This document shows positions 1 through 13,400 of a stretch of 51,820 nt of DNA, piece by piece. Source of the stretch: Hirudo medicinalis (taxonomy: Eukaryota > Annelida > Clitellata > Hirudinida > Hirudinidae); assembly GCA_011800805.1 (NCBI GenBank), contig MPNW01000346.1:88474-140293 (forward strand). The letters run 5' to 3'. Below the pieces are notes generated by a model that was not told the origin of the DNA, searched no databases, and was given only the letters and a program-made list of their open reading frames with translations. The position numbers were made by a program, and so were the translations under genes. Each line of letters opens with the position of its first letter. The first letter of the stretch is position 1.

Positions 1-85
<85 letters not shown>

Positions 86-86
86 G
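1..86 (+). repeat. (CGT)n then (TGT)n microsatellite
   Basis: About twelve CGT units pass directly into about sixteen GTT units at the window edge. Confidence 0.95.
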
Positions 87-719
87 AAGTTACTCGATCA
101 TTGATTATGCGTCCTTGTCTATTGATGATTTATTGTTGTTTTTTAATTATATTTATCAATTAATAATAATAACATCATTATTATTAATATTATTATTTTA
201 TTTTTATTTTTTTATTATTAGTATAATGTTTAGTATTACATTTATCAGTTAATAACAATAAAAATAATAATAATAACAATAACAATAACAATAGCAATAG
301 TAATAACAATTCTCTGTTTTTGTAACAATGATTCTTTTAAAACAAACTGCTCGTCACGTGACGTGGAATGAAATTGCACAAAAGAAGTGCTGGAAACGAG
401 ATGAAGATCCCATGCGAAGAGTCAAGAAATCTTTTGAATTCGTTTTCAATTGCAGACTCATATTTCCAAAGGGTTTCCATCAGTTTCCCATCGGGAATCT
501 TTTCAAGGATAAAAATGGAAGGAGGCGAGACTCGATCAAACTCTTGAAATGGTTGAAGAGAAATGATTGTCTCTGATTTCAATCTGTCTTAGATTTCAAT
601 GGAGTTTGATTGATGGATCCGCAGGAAATTGGAGATGTTGTCTCAAAAACGATTTCATGGCAATGCCTGCTTATGGACGGATGCCTTTCCTTGCTTAGAG
701 GACTTGAGACGAATGTTCA
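87..719. other. Presumed plexin intron, no supported exon
   Basis: AT-rich with AAT/AAC runs near 168-312. Open frames on both strands at 328-582 lack usable splice signals in the phase required by the exon at 1306. Confidence 0.4.
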
Positions 720-1085
720 CCAACAATAATATTAATAAATACCAACAATAATATTAATATATGCCAACAATAATATTAATAAATACCAACAATAATATTA
801 ATAAATGCCAACAATAATATTAATAATACCAACAATAATATTAATAAATACCAACAATAATATTAATAAATGCCAACAATAATATTAATAAATGCCAACA
901 ATAATATTAATAAATACCAACAATAATATTAATAAATGCCNCAACAATAATATTAATAAATACCAACAATTATATTAATAAATGCCAACAATAATATTAA
1001 TAAATGCCAACAATAATATCAATAAATACCAACATTAATATTAATAAATACCAACAATAATATTAATAAATACCAACAATTATAT
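720..1085 (+). repeat. 22-base minisatellite
   Basis: About sixteen copies of CAACAATAATATTAATAAAT followed by AC or GC form a tandem array in the plexin intron. The variable base (A/G) marks two unit types. One undetermined base lies at 942. Confidence 0.95.
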
Positions 1086-1305
1086 TTAAATGATTGCAAA
1101 TTATTGATTTGAGTTAAAATAAAGCTTACTTTGAACATCGTCTCAAACAATTTCGTTCGATTTAAAACATGATTGTAAATCTTTTGAAATAAAAATGAAA
1201 AAAAAATGAAATAAATATCATTTTATTTCATTATCAATAAAATGAAATAAATATCATTTTATTTCGATATGAATTTAATACCTTGTTAAATGATGTTCAA
1301 TCCAG

Positions 1306-1417
1306 GTGTACTGATTGCGTGAGCAGCGAGTTTCCATGTTCCTGGTGCATCCAGCACCATGTCTGCTCCTCTGACCCTACCCTCACGTGCTACTCAGACG
1401 CCATCGTTGGGGGTTCG
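1306..1417 (+). CDS. Plexin exon: PSI domain 2
   Basis: Cysteine-rich PSI module; the pattern CTDC...FPCSWC...HVC...C matches the second PSI of plexins, which typically has FPCHWC and HVC. The acceptor is TCCAG at 1301-1305 and the donor GTGAGT at 1418. The exon enters with one base of a split codon and leaves in phase 0. An imperfect ATC/GTC array starts about 15 bases past the donor. Confidence 0.9.
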
Positions 1418-4400
1418 GTGAGTTCTGAAACTATCGTCGTCATCATCATCATCATCATCGTCACCATCATCATCATCATCGTCGTCGTCATCATCATCAT
1501 CATCATCATCGTCATCATCATCACCCACAATGGTTCTCTCGTTTTATTGGACAACCAAACGCATTTCACACCACTTCCTGCTAATGAGGGTCTCGGATTC
1601 GTGGTGCCCTGAAGGATTGGGGAATTGTTTGTGGCTGGGGGGAGGAGAAAGGTGCCAGGGCTGGCGCGGGATTGGGGTGAAAGCGGTCGTGCAGACATGG
1701 TAGCATTGAGGGTTATGTATGGTACAACGAACAGGATCAGGGGTAAATTTATTACCGGCGACCATTGCAACAGTTAACCCTTGTGCAGGGGATCAATCCC
1801 GATTGAGTTCCCGTTGATTTATCCTCCTCTCAATAAAAACATTTGCCCCGTTTTTCGGTCGAATGGGGTGGGTGGAATTTGGGGAGATGGGGAGGGGGCT
1901 GGTTCCAGAGGTGCATGCACAAGTTCTTTTGGTCGAATGGAAAAATAACTTAACAATGTTTGTCGGTCATTGCGTTGATCACCTGATTATGTGTTGATTT
2001 ATTAATTGGAATTTTGAATTTATTTAAAGTATTAATAATTAATTATTGCAAAGTACTTTTAATGTTATTATTACGCTCGTGCTCGTAATAAAAGTATTTT
2101 TCTGTTGCATTTCCATTTTAGGGATTAATCTTTTAATTGGGAGTGATTTAAATTGAATTTTTTCAATCAATCACTCGTAAATTGGATTTAAGACCTGCTG
2201 TTTTGTTTGTTGTCCTCCGGTCACGTGACTGGTGTTATTTTCGTGTGCCGTCCTCATTCGAATCATGGAGTTGTTTAAGGATCGTCGTCAAAATCATCAT
2301 CGTCATCATCATCATTAAGCCGTCATTATTCATCAAATAGAAGACGTGGTGATAATGATTTCATTAAACATGTCAATGCACATTTGACTTTGTCCTAAAT
2401 TGGACAACAACATTTCAACCTAAATCAAACCAGCACAACGACCACGAAATCAGGTCAGCGGATATTTTTAGATGTCACGTGAACGAGTCACGTGATCGGA
2501 AGATGGAAACAACGAACGTCCGTTGTAACTCCGCGTAATTAAGGACCACCCATGCGGCCATTGATGCGAGTTTGTGATTGGAAATCAACCATAAGTCGAT
2601 TCACCATCATCATTATCACTACCAGCATCACCGTCATCACCACCACGATCATCATCATCAGCATCACTGGCGTTGTCATCATTATTAGCATCACCATCAT
2701 CATTATCATTATCATGCATTAGCACCACTTCCGTTATAGTCATATATTTATCTTCATCATCATCATCATCATCATCACCGTTGCAATCGTTATCAGCATC
2801 ATATTCACATTTATCACGGTTAGGTTAAGATATTTAACAAATAAAATATTAATGCGTTCGTTTTCTCGTTTTTATTTTTTTTTTATGGTGAATTTCTAAA
2901 CAAATTCAAAAGTATTGCAGTGACATCTGAAATTTAAACATTCTCGAAATGAGAAATTCTTTGAGAGTTTGTCTGGTGCATTTAAAGGACGCGTCATTCA
3001 CCGGTCAAAATGCATCATGCATCGTTGTCATGCTAGGCTTCCGAAACCAAATTTATTAATACATCACGAGGCCTTTCATGTTTCGTTCTTTGAAGGAATT
3101 ATTTAATTAAAATATACTTCGTAGTAACTATTTAATTATAAATAGAAATATTTTTATTATTTATAATTTTAAAACTAATTATGCCAAATAACGATTATTA
3201 TAATCACCAGCTAGTTATAATATGCCGTTGATGGGACCGATAATGACTTTTAGTTCATAAATTTTATAACACTTTTGCGTTTGTAAAAATTTGCAACAAT
3301 TTATTCATTTAAAGAGAAATTATAATTATTTTAACGACAATTTCCATTAATTACATCATGGACATGCTACCAATTAAATTTAAAAACAAGTTTAATTCAA
3401 TAATCGTCAGAATTCTTCTCCATTTCCTGGCCTGCACTCCTGCCCTTCCATAAGTTCAGTCTCAAACTCGATCTCCGACGTCATCATCATGGCCGACGTG
3501 CAGACGAGTTTGATTGTTCGTTTGGAAAATATTTGGGTGAGTTTGCGAGAACTTTTGTCACTTAATAATTAATTAACTTATTTATTAATACATACACTAA
3601 TTTATTTATTTATTTGTTTATATATGTATTTATTTGTTTGTTTGTTTATTTATTTATTTATTAAGTGATAATTCGTGTTAACAACCTTAAAATCAAACAG
3701 TCTCACCTAACTGCCGTGCCACTAATGACAATATTAATTATTAATATACATATTATGATTAATAAAATTATTAACTGATACCACGTGACTCATAAGCACG
3801 TGACGTCCTCTTGTCAACTCTTCTCGCACAAAACCTCGACTCAATCTGCTTATTTTCTTTCTCGGTTCGTCGCTCGTCATCCAAGCTTTTATTGCCTCCT
3901 TCGTCGCCAAAGTCGCATAAACACGAGAATTCGGTAGCAGAGGTTCGCATAGATAACCCCCTTTTTCTTTTTTTTATTCTTCTTCGGATGAGGAGGATGA
4001 GGAGATGAGGAGATGATCAGTGGATGTGCGCAGATGAAAGGACGCATTTATCTCTTACGGGTCGAACATTAAGCGTAATTTGCATTCGAATTCGGATTTA
4101 AAAGTCGCCAGGAAAATATGCCACTGGGAATTCCAGCCTCATCAGAGAATTGCAGGAAGGTGAAGGTCACGGGAATCTGACGGAAGGTTGCGGATGACAC
4201 TTTGACATCGCGAGATCGCAGCTCAGTCGTCATTACAGGGATGCGAATGTGGAGGACGTCTGTGAATTTTACATTTGCATCCCCGGCTTTTGTTGCCGTC
4301 GGATGCAAGTTTTACGACGAGTGTCCAATTTCTTAATTTGAGCTTTTCTATGTCGACCTTTTGTGTTAATAAGAATGGATCTCAGGTGACCTGAGTAATG

Positions 4401-7400
4401 GAATCATAAAATTACCAACACATGACCATTCGGAACCGGCCACAGGAATTAATCTCCAATTTATGTCGATGGTGCACAGTTCTTTTACTGCCGAATATTG
4501 GATGGTCTGGGGCGTAGTATTCGTCATAAAGCTGAATTTTAAATAGTCTAAATTCTGTAGCCGGGAATCTCTGCGAATCCTAAAAAGTTGGAATGCCAAT
4601 GTTTTCTTTTTATTTTTCGTTTCGTTGAAGAAAATGTTAAAACGGATTTTAATCAAAGTGAAATGGAATTTCTGACATGAAGATGGTTTTATGATGTGGA
4701 AAATTCAGGAAATTGTTTCGACTCTTTGCCCATTCCTGGCATTTTTTGAAAAAATTTCTCCCCAGTTAGGAATTGATTGGAAAATTGTCCTCTCCCTTAC
4801 TCTGTTTGTTGCGGACATGAACTCTTTAAAACATGAATAATTTTAGTTTAAACTACGTTTGAAATTCCATATTACATTTTATCCGTTATCACTCATTTTC
4901 ATTTACCAGCATTTTATTTTAATTGCTATGCTTTACGAAGCAGAATCCAACCGAAATTCAGAATAACTTCACCATAGATTTTTTTTTTTACTACCAATAC
5001 TCCTCCGTCCGTCATTTTGCCCAAAATTTCTCAAACTTAAACCTTTTTTTTTATTAAATTCTCAATTTTAGCTGAAATTAAGTTAAAAGCTGCGACATGA
5101 ATTTATTTGTGAATGTTTGGAAACTGAATTTTACACCTCCAGAGTTTTCAAAGCACCTTCAAATGCCTCTTCTCACACAACGACACCATCTACGAGAGAA
5201 GAGCCCAGGCGTCGAAACCGACGACTTCGAGCAATTTTTCCAGCTTAGAAATTCAGTGCGACCCGGTACAAGTACGTTCCCATGTTTTATTCAACGAGAG
5301 CTTAATATGAGCAACAGGAGATCTATTAACAATAACTTGAAGATACGCTGGATAACCCGCTGCCTCGCCCGAGCGAACGATCTTATTTCATTGCCTGTGT
5401 CAGGAACATAACTTATCTTCTTATTCATTCATAGAGTATGATTAGCTTTCGTCCTTTCAATAAATCAGTAGGCCGAGAAATTAGCTGGACGGCGGACTTA
5501 GTTACAGGCGTCCTGTGACGTGACCATGTCCGAGCTGGACTTTTGCGGACGCGTTGCTATCGAATCATTCTTCGCTTGTTGGCAGAGAAATTGCACCTGC
5601 CGAAATATTTTCTTCTGCACTGTTTGTCGTGGGAGACGCGGGTCAACGGCTTGCTGGATAATTGGCTTTGACGGTTTTATTAAGTAATTACATCGAAACA
5701 GTGCAATTATTGCTCAGTAATTGAACGTTGCAGTAAATCAAGCAACGTTCTTCTCGTCTGTACATTTGCGCGGGAGAGGTCGAAGATTTGAGAACAAAAG
5801 AGCTGATAAATGTCTTTTTATCTCGAGCCGAATGAAGCATAACAGCTCCTAATAAGTAGTTCAATTACATGGCACTCCCTAGGAGAGATTATCCGACAAT
5901 TTCCGAATCCTCCGGATCGAAAGTGACGGATACCACAAAAAAACAACAAAGAATCGAGAGCGGCTTTGAAGTTTTTTTAGATTAGCATTTTAAATGCTTA
6001 TTTTCGTTGCTTCATTTTATTGCGAGGACTGGTGACACTTCTGATGCAGATTGCGGGCATTTCCGTTAATTTTTCTCCTTGTTTTAGTTCGCTAGTGACT
6101 GGATTTTCAACTCTGGCATATTTCTGTCATTTCAGTTTTCTCATTACGGACAAGACAAGTTCAGTCGAGCGGCGTTGAGAATAGTTTGGGGAAACATGGT
6201 GAAGCGTCCGATAGACAACCCTATGAACATCGGCCGTTAGTTCTTGACGTGTTTAGGATTGGTCGCATTTATTCGTGTTTTATTGCAACGCCCATAAATC
6301 AGTATTCGTCCTCCGACTTATCCAGCTTTTACGTTCTTATTCAAGTGAAAGTATACGAATGTCCTCGGCTGGCACAGACGTGTGGACAATGTCAGTCTTT
6401 GGAAACGGAATTCTCTTGCGGCTGGTGCGTAAAGACGAGAATCTGTTCATCTAAGAGTCTTTGTGGCCTCAATGGGTGGCTGAGCAGAGATCAATTCTGT
6501 CCGGATCCAACGATTTTATCCGTGAGTTTTGCGGCGGTTTTTTTTATCTTGATTCTGAAATATTGCTTTATCTCTCTGCTCATTATTTTAGAGATGTTCG
6601 AGAGCCTTAATCTTAAGACTTATTGTGTGAATATTTATGAATTAGTTTTGTCCAAAGTTGATGTTTTACTCAACTAGACTCGAGTAGTGAATTTTTTTTG
6701 CAAGATTTTCCCTCTTGCAAACTCACCCAGTCATCCATCAATTATCAAGAATGTTAGCTATGTCTCACTTGCAAGTAATGGGAGTAGTGACATCAAAAAT
6801 GTAATTGGCATGACATTTTTGCACTCATCTATAATTTGTGTGCAGTCAACACAAATTAACTGAAGCCTGGCAATGGAAATATTTTCGTTCTATTTTGTAA
6901 ATAATTTAATCCTGACTTTGAAATCTTTTTACAGTAAATTTGCTAACGGATTTATTTTCTGTTAGATAATTTTAAAAAATGAAGGTGTGAATCCATTTAA
7001 AGATGACATTTTGTGAATAAATAAATAATTAATTAATGTCCATAATTAAAATCATTCAAAGCACTTTTAAAAATATATTAGGTAAAATAAGATTTTGTAT
7101 CTTTGCAAAAATTGATTATAAAAATTATTTAAAAAATTATTTGTTACCAAATTCTTTAAGTCATTTTAATCTAAAAAATTAAATTTTTTTTTAATAATGT
7201 AATTTTGTTAGTAATCATTTTTCAGAATAAAAAACAATAAATTTCATTATTCTAAATTGGGAGACTAAATTAAATAAATCCTCTCAACGTTATATTTGTT
7301 CTTTTAAGCAAATATGTTTTGCATTTATTTATTTAAGAACTTAATACAAAGTTAAATATCTGCCACATTTTGCATGCAGAAATATTTCCTTGAAAATTTA

Positions 7401-10400
7401 ATAACATATTAAGGCCATTCCTATCAAAAAGAACCACAAGTCTGTCCACAGATGAAAGTGTTTTTGTGTGATAAGGAAAGTTTTTAAAGATTTCCATTAT
7501 GCCTCAAAATGTTAATAAAACAAACATTTCTCCAAAATTTTAGTTTCATCCAAAGTCGGGACCAAAACAGGGTGGGACTATGCTGACCATACACGGCGAC
7601 AACATCGGGCCAAATTCTTTCGGAAATTTGGAGGTCCTTGTGGCCGACGTCTGCTGTGAACTCGTGCACTACGACCCCTCTGTTAAGTGAGATTTTATAT
7701 TTTATCTTGCTTTATTTTCCGCACGATTTATTTTTCGAGAAAATATGCTTTTTATTACCTAATTTCTTTTGAAACTACTCAGCACCATATTAAGGGCATG
7801 AATCTTGCATAACAAGAATAACTGCAGGGCATGTTTGACTCCCATTTGGGGTATTGTTGAACTTGATCCTATAATCTAATGGCTTCTCCACTCCAAACAA
7901 TGCCATCAACTTTTTATGATTTGTTGTCGCCCCCCCTTAAACAAAGGATCCCTTTACCTCCTCGTGTTTGCTTGAAATTTTCTTTTAATGGCCATTCATG
8001 ATGGATCTTCTCTTGAAAGCTAATTCCAAGAATTCTACTGAAATGCTTCAGTTTTAGTTCTGCCCTTAATGGTGTCAGAGGCGGTGATGATGGCCATGTT
8101 TGATGATTTTGTGGGGCATGAAAACATTCATTAATGATGCTGTCGATGTTTTGAACTGGCCAAGGCATCATTGGTGCCCCTTAACATCTCCTTATGAAAG
8201 ACAGCACGAATGCAGAATGAACGTTTCGACGAACGGATGGTCGAACAAATGAAAAGGCGGTATTGTATAAGGGATACATTATTGCATTGGAAAGCAGACG
8301 AGTGTTTGCATGTTTTGATGTCGCTCGACAGGATCATCTGCATGACCGGTCCCTACAGTAATGCGCCATCTGCCGGTCCTGTTGTTATCAGAATTGGGAG
8401 GAACTTATCTGTGGAGTCGTCTGCTCAGTTCTCGATATTGGTTTGTTTCTCATTTGCTGATCTACGAACTCTCATAAAATGTTTTGTTTTTTATACTTAT
8501 AATATTACATCAAAATAAACATTAAATATATTATAATTGATTCTATTGTGATGTTGACAGGACGTTACTGTATTTGACATCTTTCCTCATTTGAGTCCAG
8601 CATCTAGCAATATGCTGTTGACAATCATTGGACACAACATGGATACGGGCTCCACGGTGTCCGTGTATTTTTCAGCAGAATCGAATGCTTGCCCTCAAAA
8701 CATCGGCCGCAGTGTTGAAAGCAAAAAAACAAAAGTCGACATCTCGAAGGAGGATCGAGCTCCGAGCGGCCGACAGCAACGACTGCACTTCTGCAACACT
8801 AATGCCACCAGACCGTCGTCTGTCGTGATTTCAACTTCTGAAAGTTTCAACTGCTCTCCAATAAAACGAAACCTTTCCACCATCATGTGTCTCCTGGAGT
8901 CGCGGTCGGTCGCTCGAAGGTTCGATTGCTTGTTCGTTTCGGTGGATCACTGCCTGCTCTCCCTTTCGAACGTCAGCGTCTCTCTGACGCCCGATCCGTC
9001 CTTCCTTTCCATCCGCCCGAACAAGGGCCTTTTTGGGTACTTTCTTTGATTTGATAATTTTTATGCTCTGAAAGTAAATAAAAATTGACAGAAAATTTGT
9101 TTATTGCCAGGAGAAGGGAAACGCTTTTAATCAGAGGCACTTGGCTCGACAGTATCGCAAATCCGAGGCTGACGTTTGTTCACCGAGGCCTTCATTTCTC
9201 AAATGCAGTCTTTGTAATCAAGCATTTTGTAACAAATTGGTTTAGTTCCTCTTTCAAGGCAGTCTTAATGTTAAATGTTAAATGACTTTACATTTTTTTT
9301 TTTTTAAACATTCAAAAATGATATTTTCACGCCGTTCGACGAATTTTCAGGACTGTTCTTCGGTGAAATTCAGTTCGATGAGCTGCTCGATATTCGATGG
9401 TCGTCATTCGACCGAATCTTCTCGCTCGACGCTGCTTCATTCTCTCACTTCAACACCCAACACTTTCAGTCACAATTTCTTGAAACTTTCTCAGCCCATG
9501 GTCATGGACGTCCTGATGATTTCTGCATCCATCCAACCTCCCACCCTGGTCACGAATCTCACGTTCGCCATTTTTCCTGTTCCGACGTTCGACGACATCC
9601 TCGAAGAAAACATCGACAGGGACTCTTTGACTTTAACTGTGAGGTTCATATTGAGCATGTCCATTTTATTCTGGACATCACCGAAAACATCGATCTTTCT
9701 TATTTTGATTGTTGCAATTGTTATCCTCATTATTGTTATTGTTTTCATATTTTATTTTTTTCCAGTTGAGTTTTTGGCATCTCTTTTAAGGTTAATAATG
9801 ATTCCTAAATTTACATATTTCCAAATATCCTTCATATTTAACTCTCAAGTTTGTTCACATCCAGCGCTCACATAAAAATGCAGAATCTATTACAGATATA
9901 ACTTTAATTATGATCTCATGTCATAATTTTAAATATCACAAGCACAGGGCAGACACCTGAACTCAGTTCTTGCCATGAAGGACTACCAGGTCTTTGTTGA
10001 CAACCACAACTGCTCTCTGGTTCTCCTCAACCCAGAACAACTCACTTGCAAGATTCCTCACCTCTCGAACTTCAAGTCTTTCTCTCAAATAAAAGTGAGA
10101 TTTGTTTGTTATTACGTTCAATTACGTTATTTACTTCACTCCATAAAAATGTTAGTTAGCCATTTACCAAATTTTTACTCCTCTAATAACTTATTAATAA
10201 CTCTATTATTAATTCAATTGAAGGTCATCATCCAAAACTCAACCCACAAATTGGTCGGAATCCTCCAACCCGGCCACCAGTCGAGTCTTCTGCTCAAAAT
10301 AGCTCTGGTGCTCGGCATCAGCTTTGGTTGCCTCTTCTTCGTCATCCTCGTCTTCAGTCTTTCCTTCGTCTATCGAAGGAAGTCTTTCCAGAACAAGAAG

Positions 10401-13400
10401 GCAGTTAAGTGCATGCAGAACCAGATGGAGTTTCTGGAGACGAGAGTCGCCAGAGAGTGCAAGGAAGGTTCGTTGGTTTTGGCATCACGAGAGCTGTTGT
10501 ACGAACGGGTTTATTAATGAAATTGCTCGCTGCCCTTTAAAGTATTTTATTTCTTTAAAATCTATTGTTAAAATTTTTTTTTTTTATAAATGATATTCAT
10601 TAGTTATTGATTTTTTGTTTCAAATTCTGTAGTTTGTTTGCTTTTAGCCTTTGCAGAGTTGCAAACTGACGTCTCCAATCTCTCGAACAACTTGTCGAGT
10701 TCGTCCTGGGTGCCTCTGAGAAGCTACAATGACTACTGCGTCGGGTCCTTCTTCTTCGGAACTGCCACCTCCGACCACTTCTTGTTTCTAAATGCCTCCA
10801 AGGTTGTTCCTGCCTTAAATCTACTGGGAAAAAATTGAATTTCTTATTTAAACTTTCATGGGAAGAAAAAGCTAGCACTTGTCAAGTGTAACTTTCAACA
10901 TTTTCTCAGGATAAAAGATTTTCAGGAGGTTGTGAATATGGCCTGAAGTTATTCTACCAACTCATAAGCAACAAGATCTTCCTCCTCATTTTCATTCGAA
11001 CCTGTGACAGCTTTGTTCAATTCTCAACAAGGGACAAAATGAACATTGCAGTTCTCATATCCATAGTTCTCCACGACAATCTCGAATTTCAGACTGAGTA
11101 TGTTTCAAAGTTTCATTATTTTCTTCCATGATTTGAAAATCATTTAAATGCATCCTGGAGAAGAAGCAATTTGAAATATCTTTGACAGAAAAACTCGAAA
11201 ATCTGAGAATGCAAATTTAAAAATCCATTTTCAGAATTCTGAAAGCACTTTTATCGCAACATCTCACCGACTTTGTGTCATCATCCAAGAATCCAAAACT
11301 TTTCTTGAAAAGAACTGAAAAAGTATTCGAAAAAATGCTTACTAATTGGTTTGCCGTCCTACTGTACGGCTTTTTCAAGGTGGGTTGTCTTTGTCGTTTC
11401 AATTTTAAAAATTTACGAGGAAAATGCCTGCAATAATGGAAACTTGAAATGAACCGTCACGAATGAAAAGCGAATGTGTTTTGTGGATGCGTGGATTGAC
11501 GTGGTTGAAGGGTGACTTCCAATGAGGGTGTCATGGAAATGAAGAATAGTTCTACACTGACACCTTAGAAGATGGTAGAAATTTCTTTGGAATGATGATG
11601 ATGATGACGGTGATGATGATGATGGTGGTGATGGTGATGGTGATGATGATGGCGATGATGATGATGCATTGAGGTTGTAGAACACAGTGGATAGCTGCTT
11701 AATCCTTGACTAACAGAGGTTGTACTGTGGCCATCAGTACAAATGTTCATTATTTCTGAAAAATATCCCGAGTCGCCAGAGATTGTCTGTTTGTTGATGT
11801 GTTCCAATTTGAGGAGAATGTTATTTTCCACTGTCATAATATTGTATTGTCATCCTCATAAAAGGTTATTTTGACTTGAATATTAGATTGATGATGATGA
11901 TGATGGTGTTGGTGGTGGTGGTGATGGTGATGATGACGACGATGATGATGGAGTATTTGATATTATTGATGTCACAAGGCTTACTTATTATTGTCAATAT
12001 TATTATTGTTAATTATTTATTTATTTTTGTTCGTTTATTTATTTTTATTTATTCAATTTTGTTCAAATTAGGGATTGTCCCCTCCACATATTAAATTGTA
12101 ATTATAATGACTTGCTATTAATATTCACAAAACGCTTACATGGCAAAAATAATAAAATTTATAAATAAAATATTTAATTCTTTTGCATAAAATTAATTTT
12201 TTTAAACCAAAATTAGCAACAGGCAGGAGAGTCCTTGTACCTATTGTACAAGGCAGTCAAGTGCCAGGTGGAGAAGGGACCTGTGGATCACATCACAGGA
12301 GAGTCTCGATACTCCCTTCAGGAAGACAAACTACTCAGGCTCCATCTTGACTACAAAGTTTTCGTTGGTTGCCTTTGTTTGTGTTGGATGCTTCGTTGCT
12401 TCCATTTGTTTTATTCTTGAGCAAACACTTTGTGCTCTTATGGATGCCTCTGTTTGAGAATGACAAGATCTTAGGTGATGCTAAAACATTGTCCGTATAT
12501 TATAGATCTGTTTATTATCTGCAAAACATTATTTGTATATCATTTATCCAACGTTAATGTAATAGTTTAATCAATGCATACAATTTTGCATTCAGTTTTG
12601 AATATAAAACAATTCATTTTTAAGTGTAACAATTTGAAGCATATTTAGAATTAACATGAATTAACACGTTGATCACATTTTAAGACCTTGAGAATCTACG
12701 AGGACTCCCACTCCCCGATATCCGACAGTGGAGGATCGACCGGGGGTGAACTGATGGAGATGGAGGGGCTGAGGAGGAGGGCACACCTGGTGAAGGTGTT
12801 GGACTGTGACACCATCACACAGGCCAAAGAGAAACTGCTTGATGCAATTCACAAGAGTGTGCCTTTCTCTGTGAGACCAAAAGCTGAAGACTTTGATCTT
12901 GGTAATGGATTTATGCACTTAAGAGCTTGATTTGTTTTTTGTTTATGATTGGTTAATTAAAAATTAAGTTTGAAACATGTTTTGATTGCGATCTGATGTG
13001 AAATGTAAATGTACTTCATTTATATAGCGCCATATGCATAGTGCCAGGTGCTTTTTGTTAACCATTTATATAGCGTTCCTTCCCAAGGGTGCTTGTGGCA
13101 GTGCAGGCTGGGTTTCGAACACGACACTTTACGACTGTTGCCATTATCGCCATATGCAGGAACGTAACATGGGTGTGATGAACGAGTCGTGGATGATTGG
13201 CAATATGGAGAGATTGTTGTCACAAAAGTTTTAGGAACTGTTTGAATTATAAGAAGTTCCTTATTTTGGTTTCAATTAAATTTTATTTTAAGTGAAAATT
13301 TATAAATATCATTACTACGTTCGTAGTTTGGAGGCTGAATAGGTCGGGGACAATAAAACTCCTGCAAGACAATGACAACTCAAACAAAAGAGACGGTCTG

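Noticed and set aside
400..480. Segment KKSFEFVFNC, similar to the end of plexin IPT1
   Set aside because: No GT donor in the phase required to join the exon at 1306, and the rest of the domain is not seen around it.
720..1085. Regular repeat array considered as CRISPR
   Set aside because: Units are directly adjacent with no unique spacers, and the DNA is animal.
1390..1770. 126-codon - strand frame with poly-Met
   Set aside because: Created by the ATC microsatellite in the plexin intron; the same holds for frames at 11565-11837, 11876-12094, 18157-18509 and 37680-37953.
4386..4471. Frame reading [20 protein letters not shown] and then INLQFMSM, which resembles the first strands of plexin IPT2
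   Set aside because: It needs phase 1 on entry while the PSI2 exon leaves in phase 0, and exon 3411-3536 fits the same domain in phase with the conserved CP motif.
9491..9748. - strand frame antisense to the plexin IPT5/6 exon
   Set aside because: It is a shadow of the well-supported + strand exon 9351-9638 and the intron after it.
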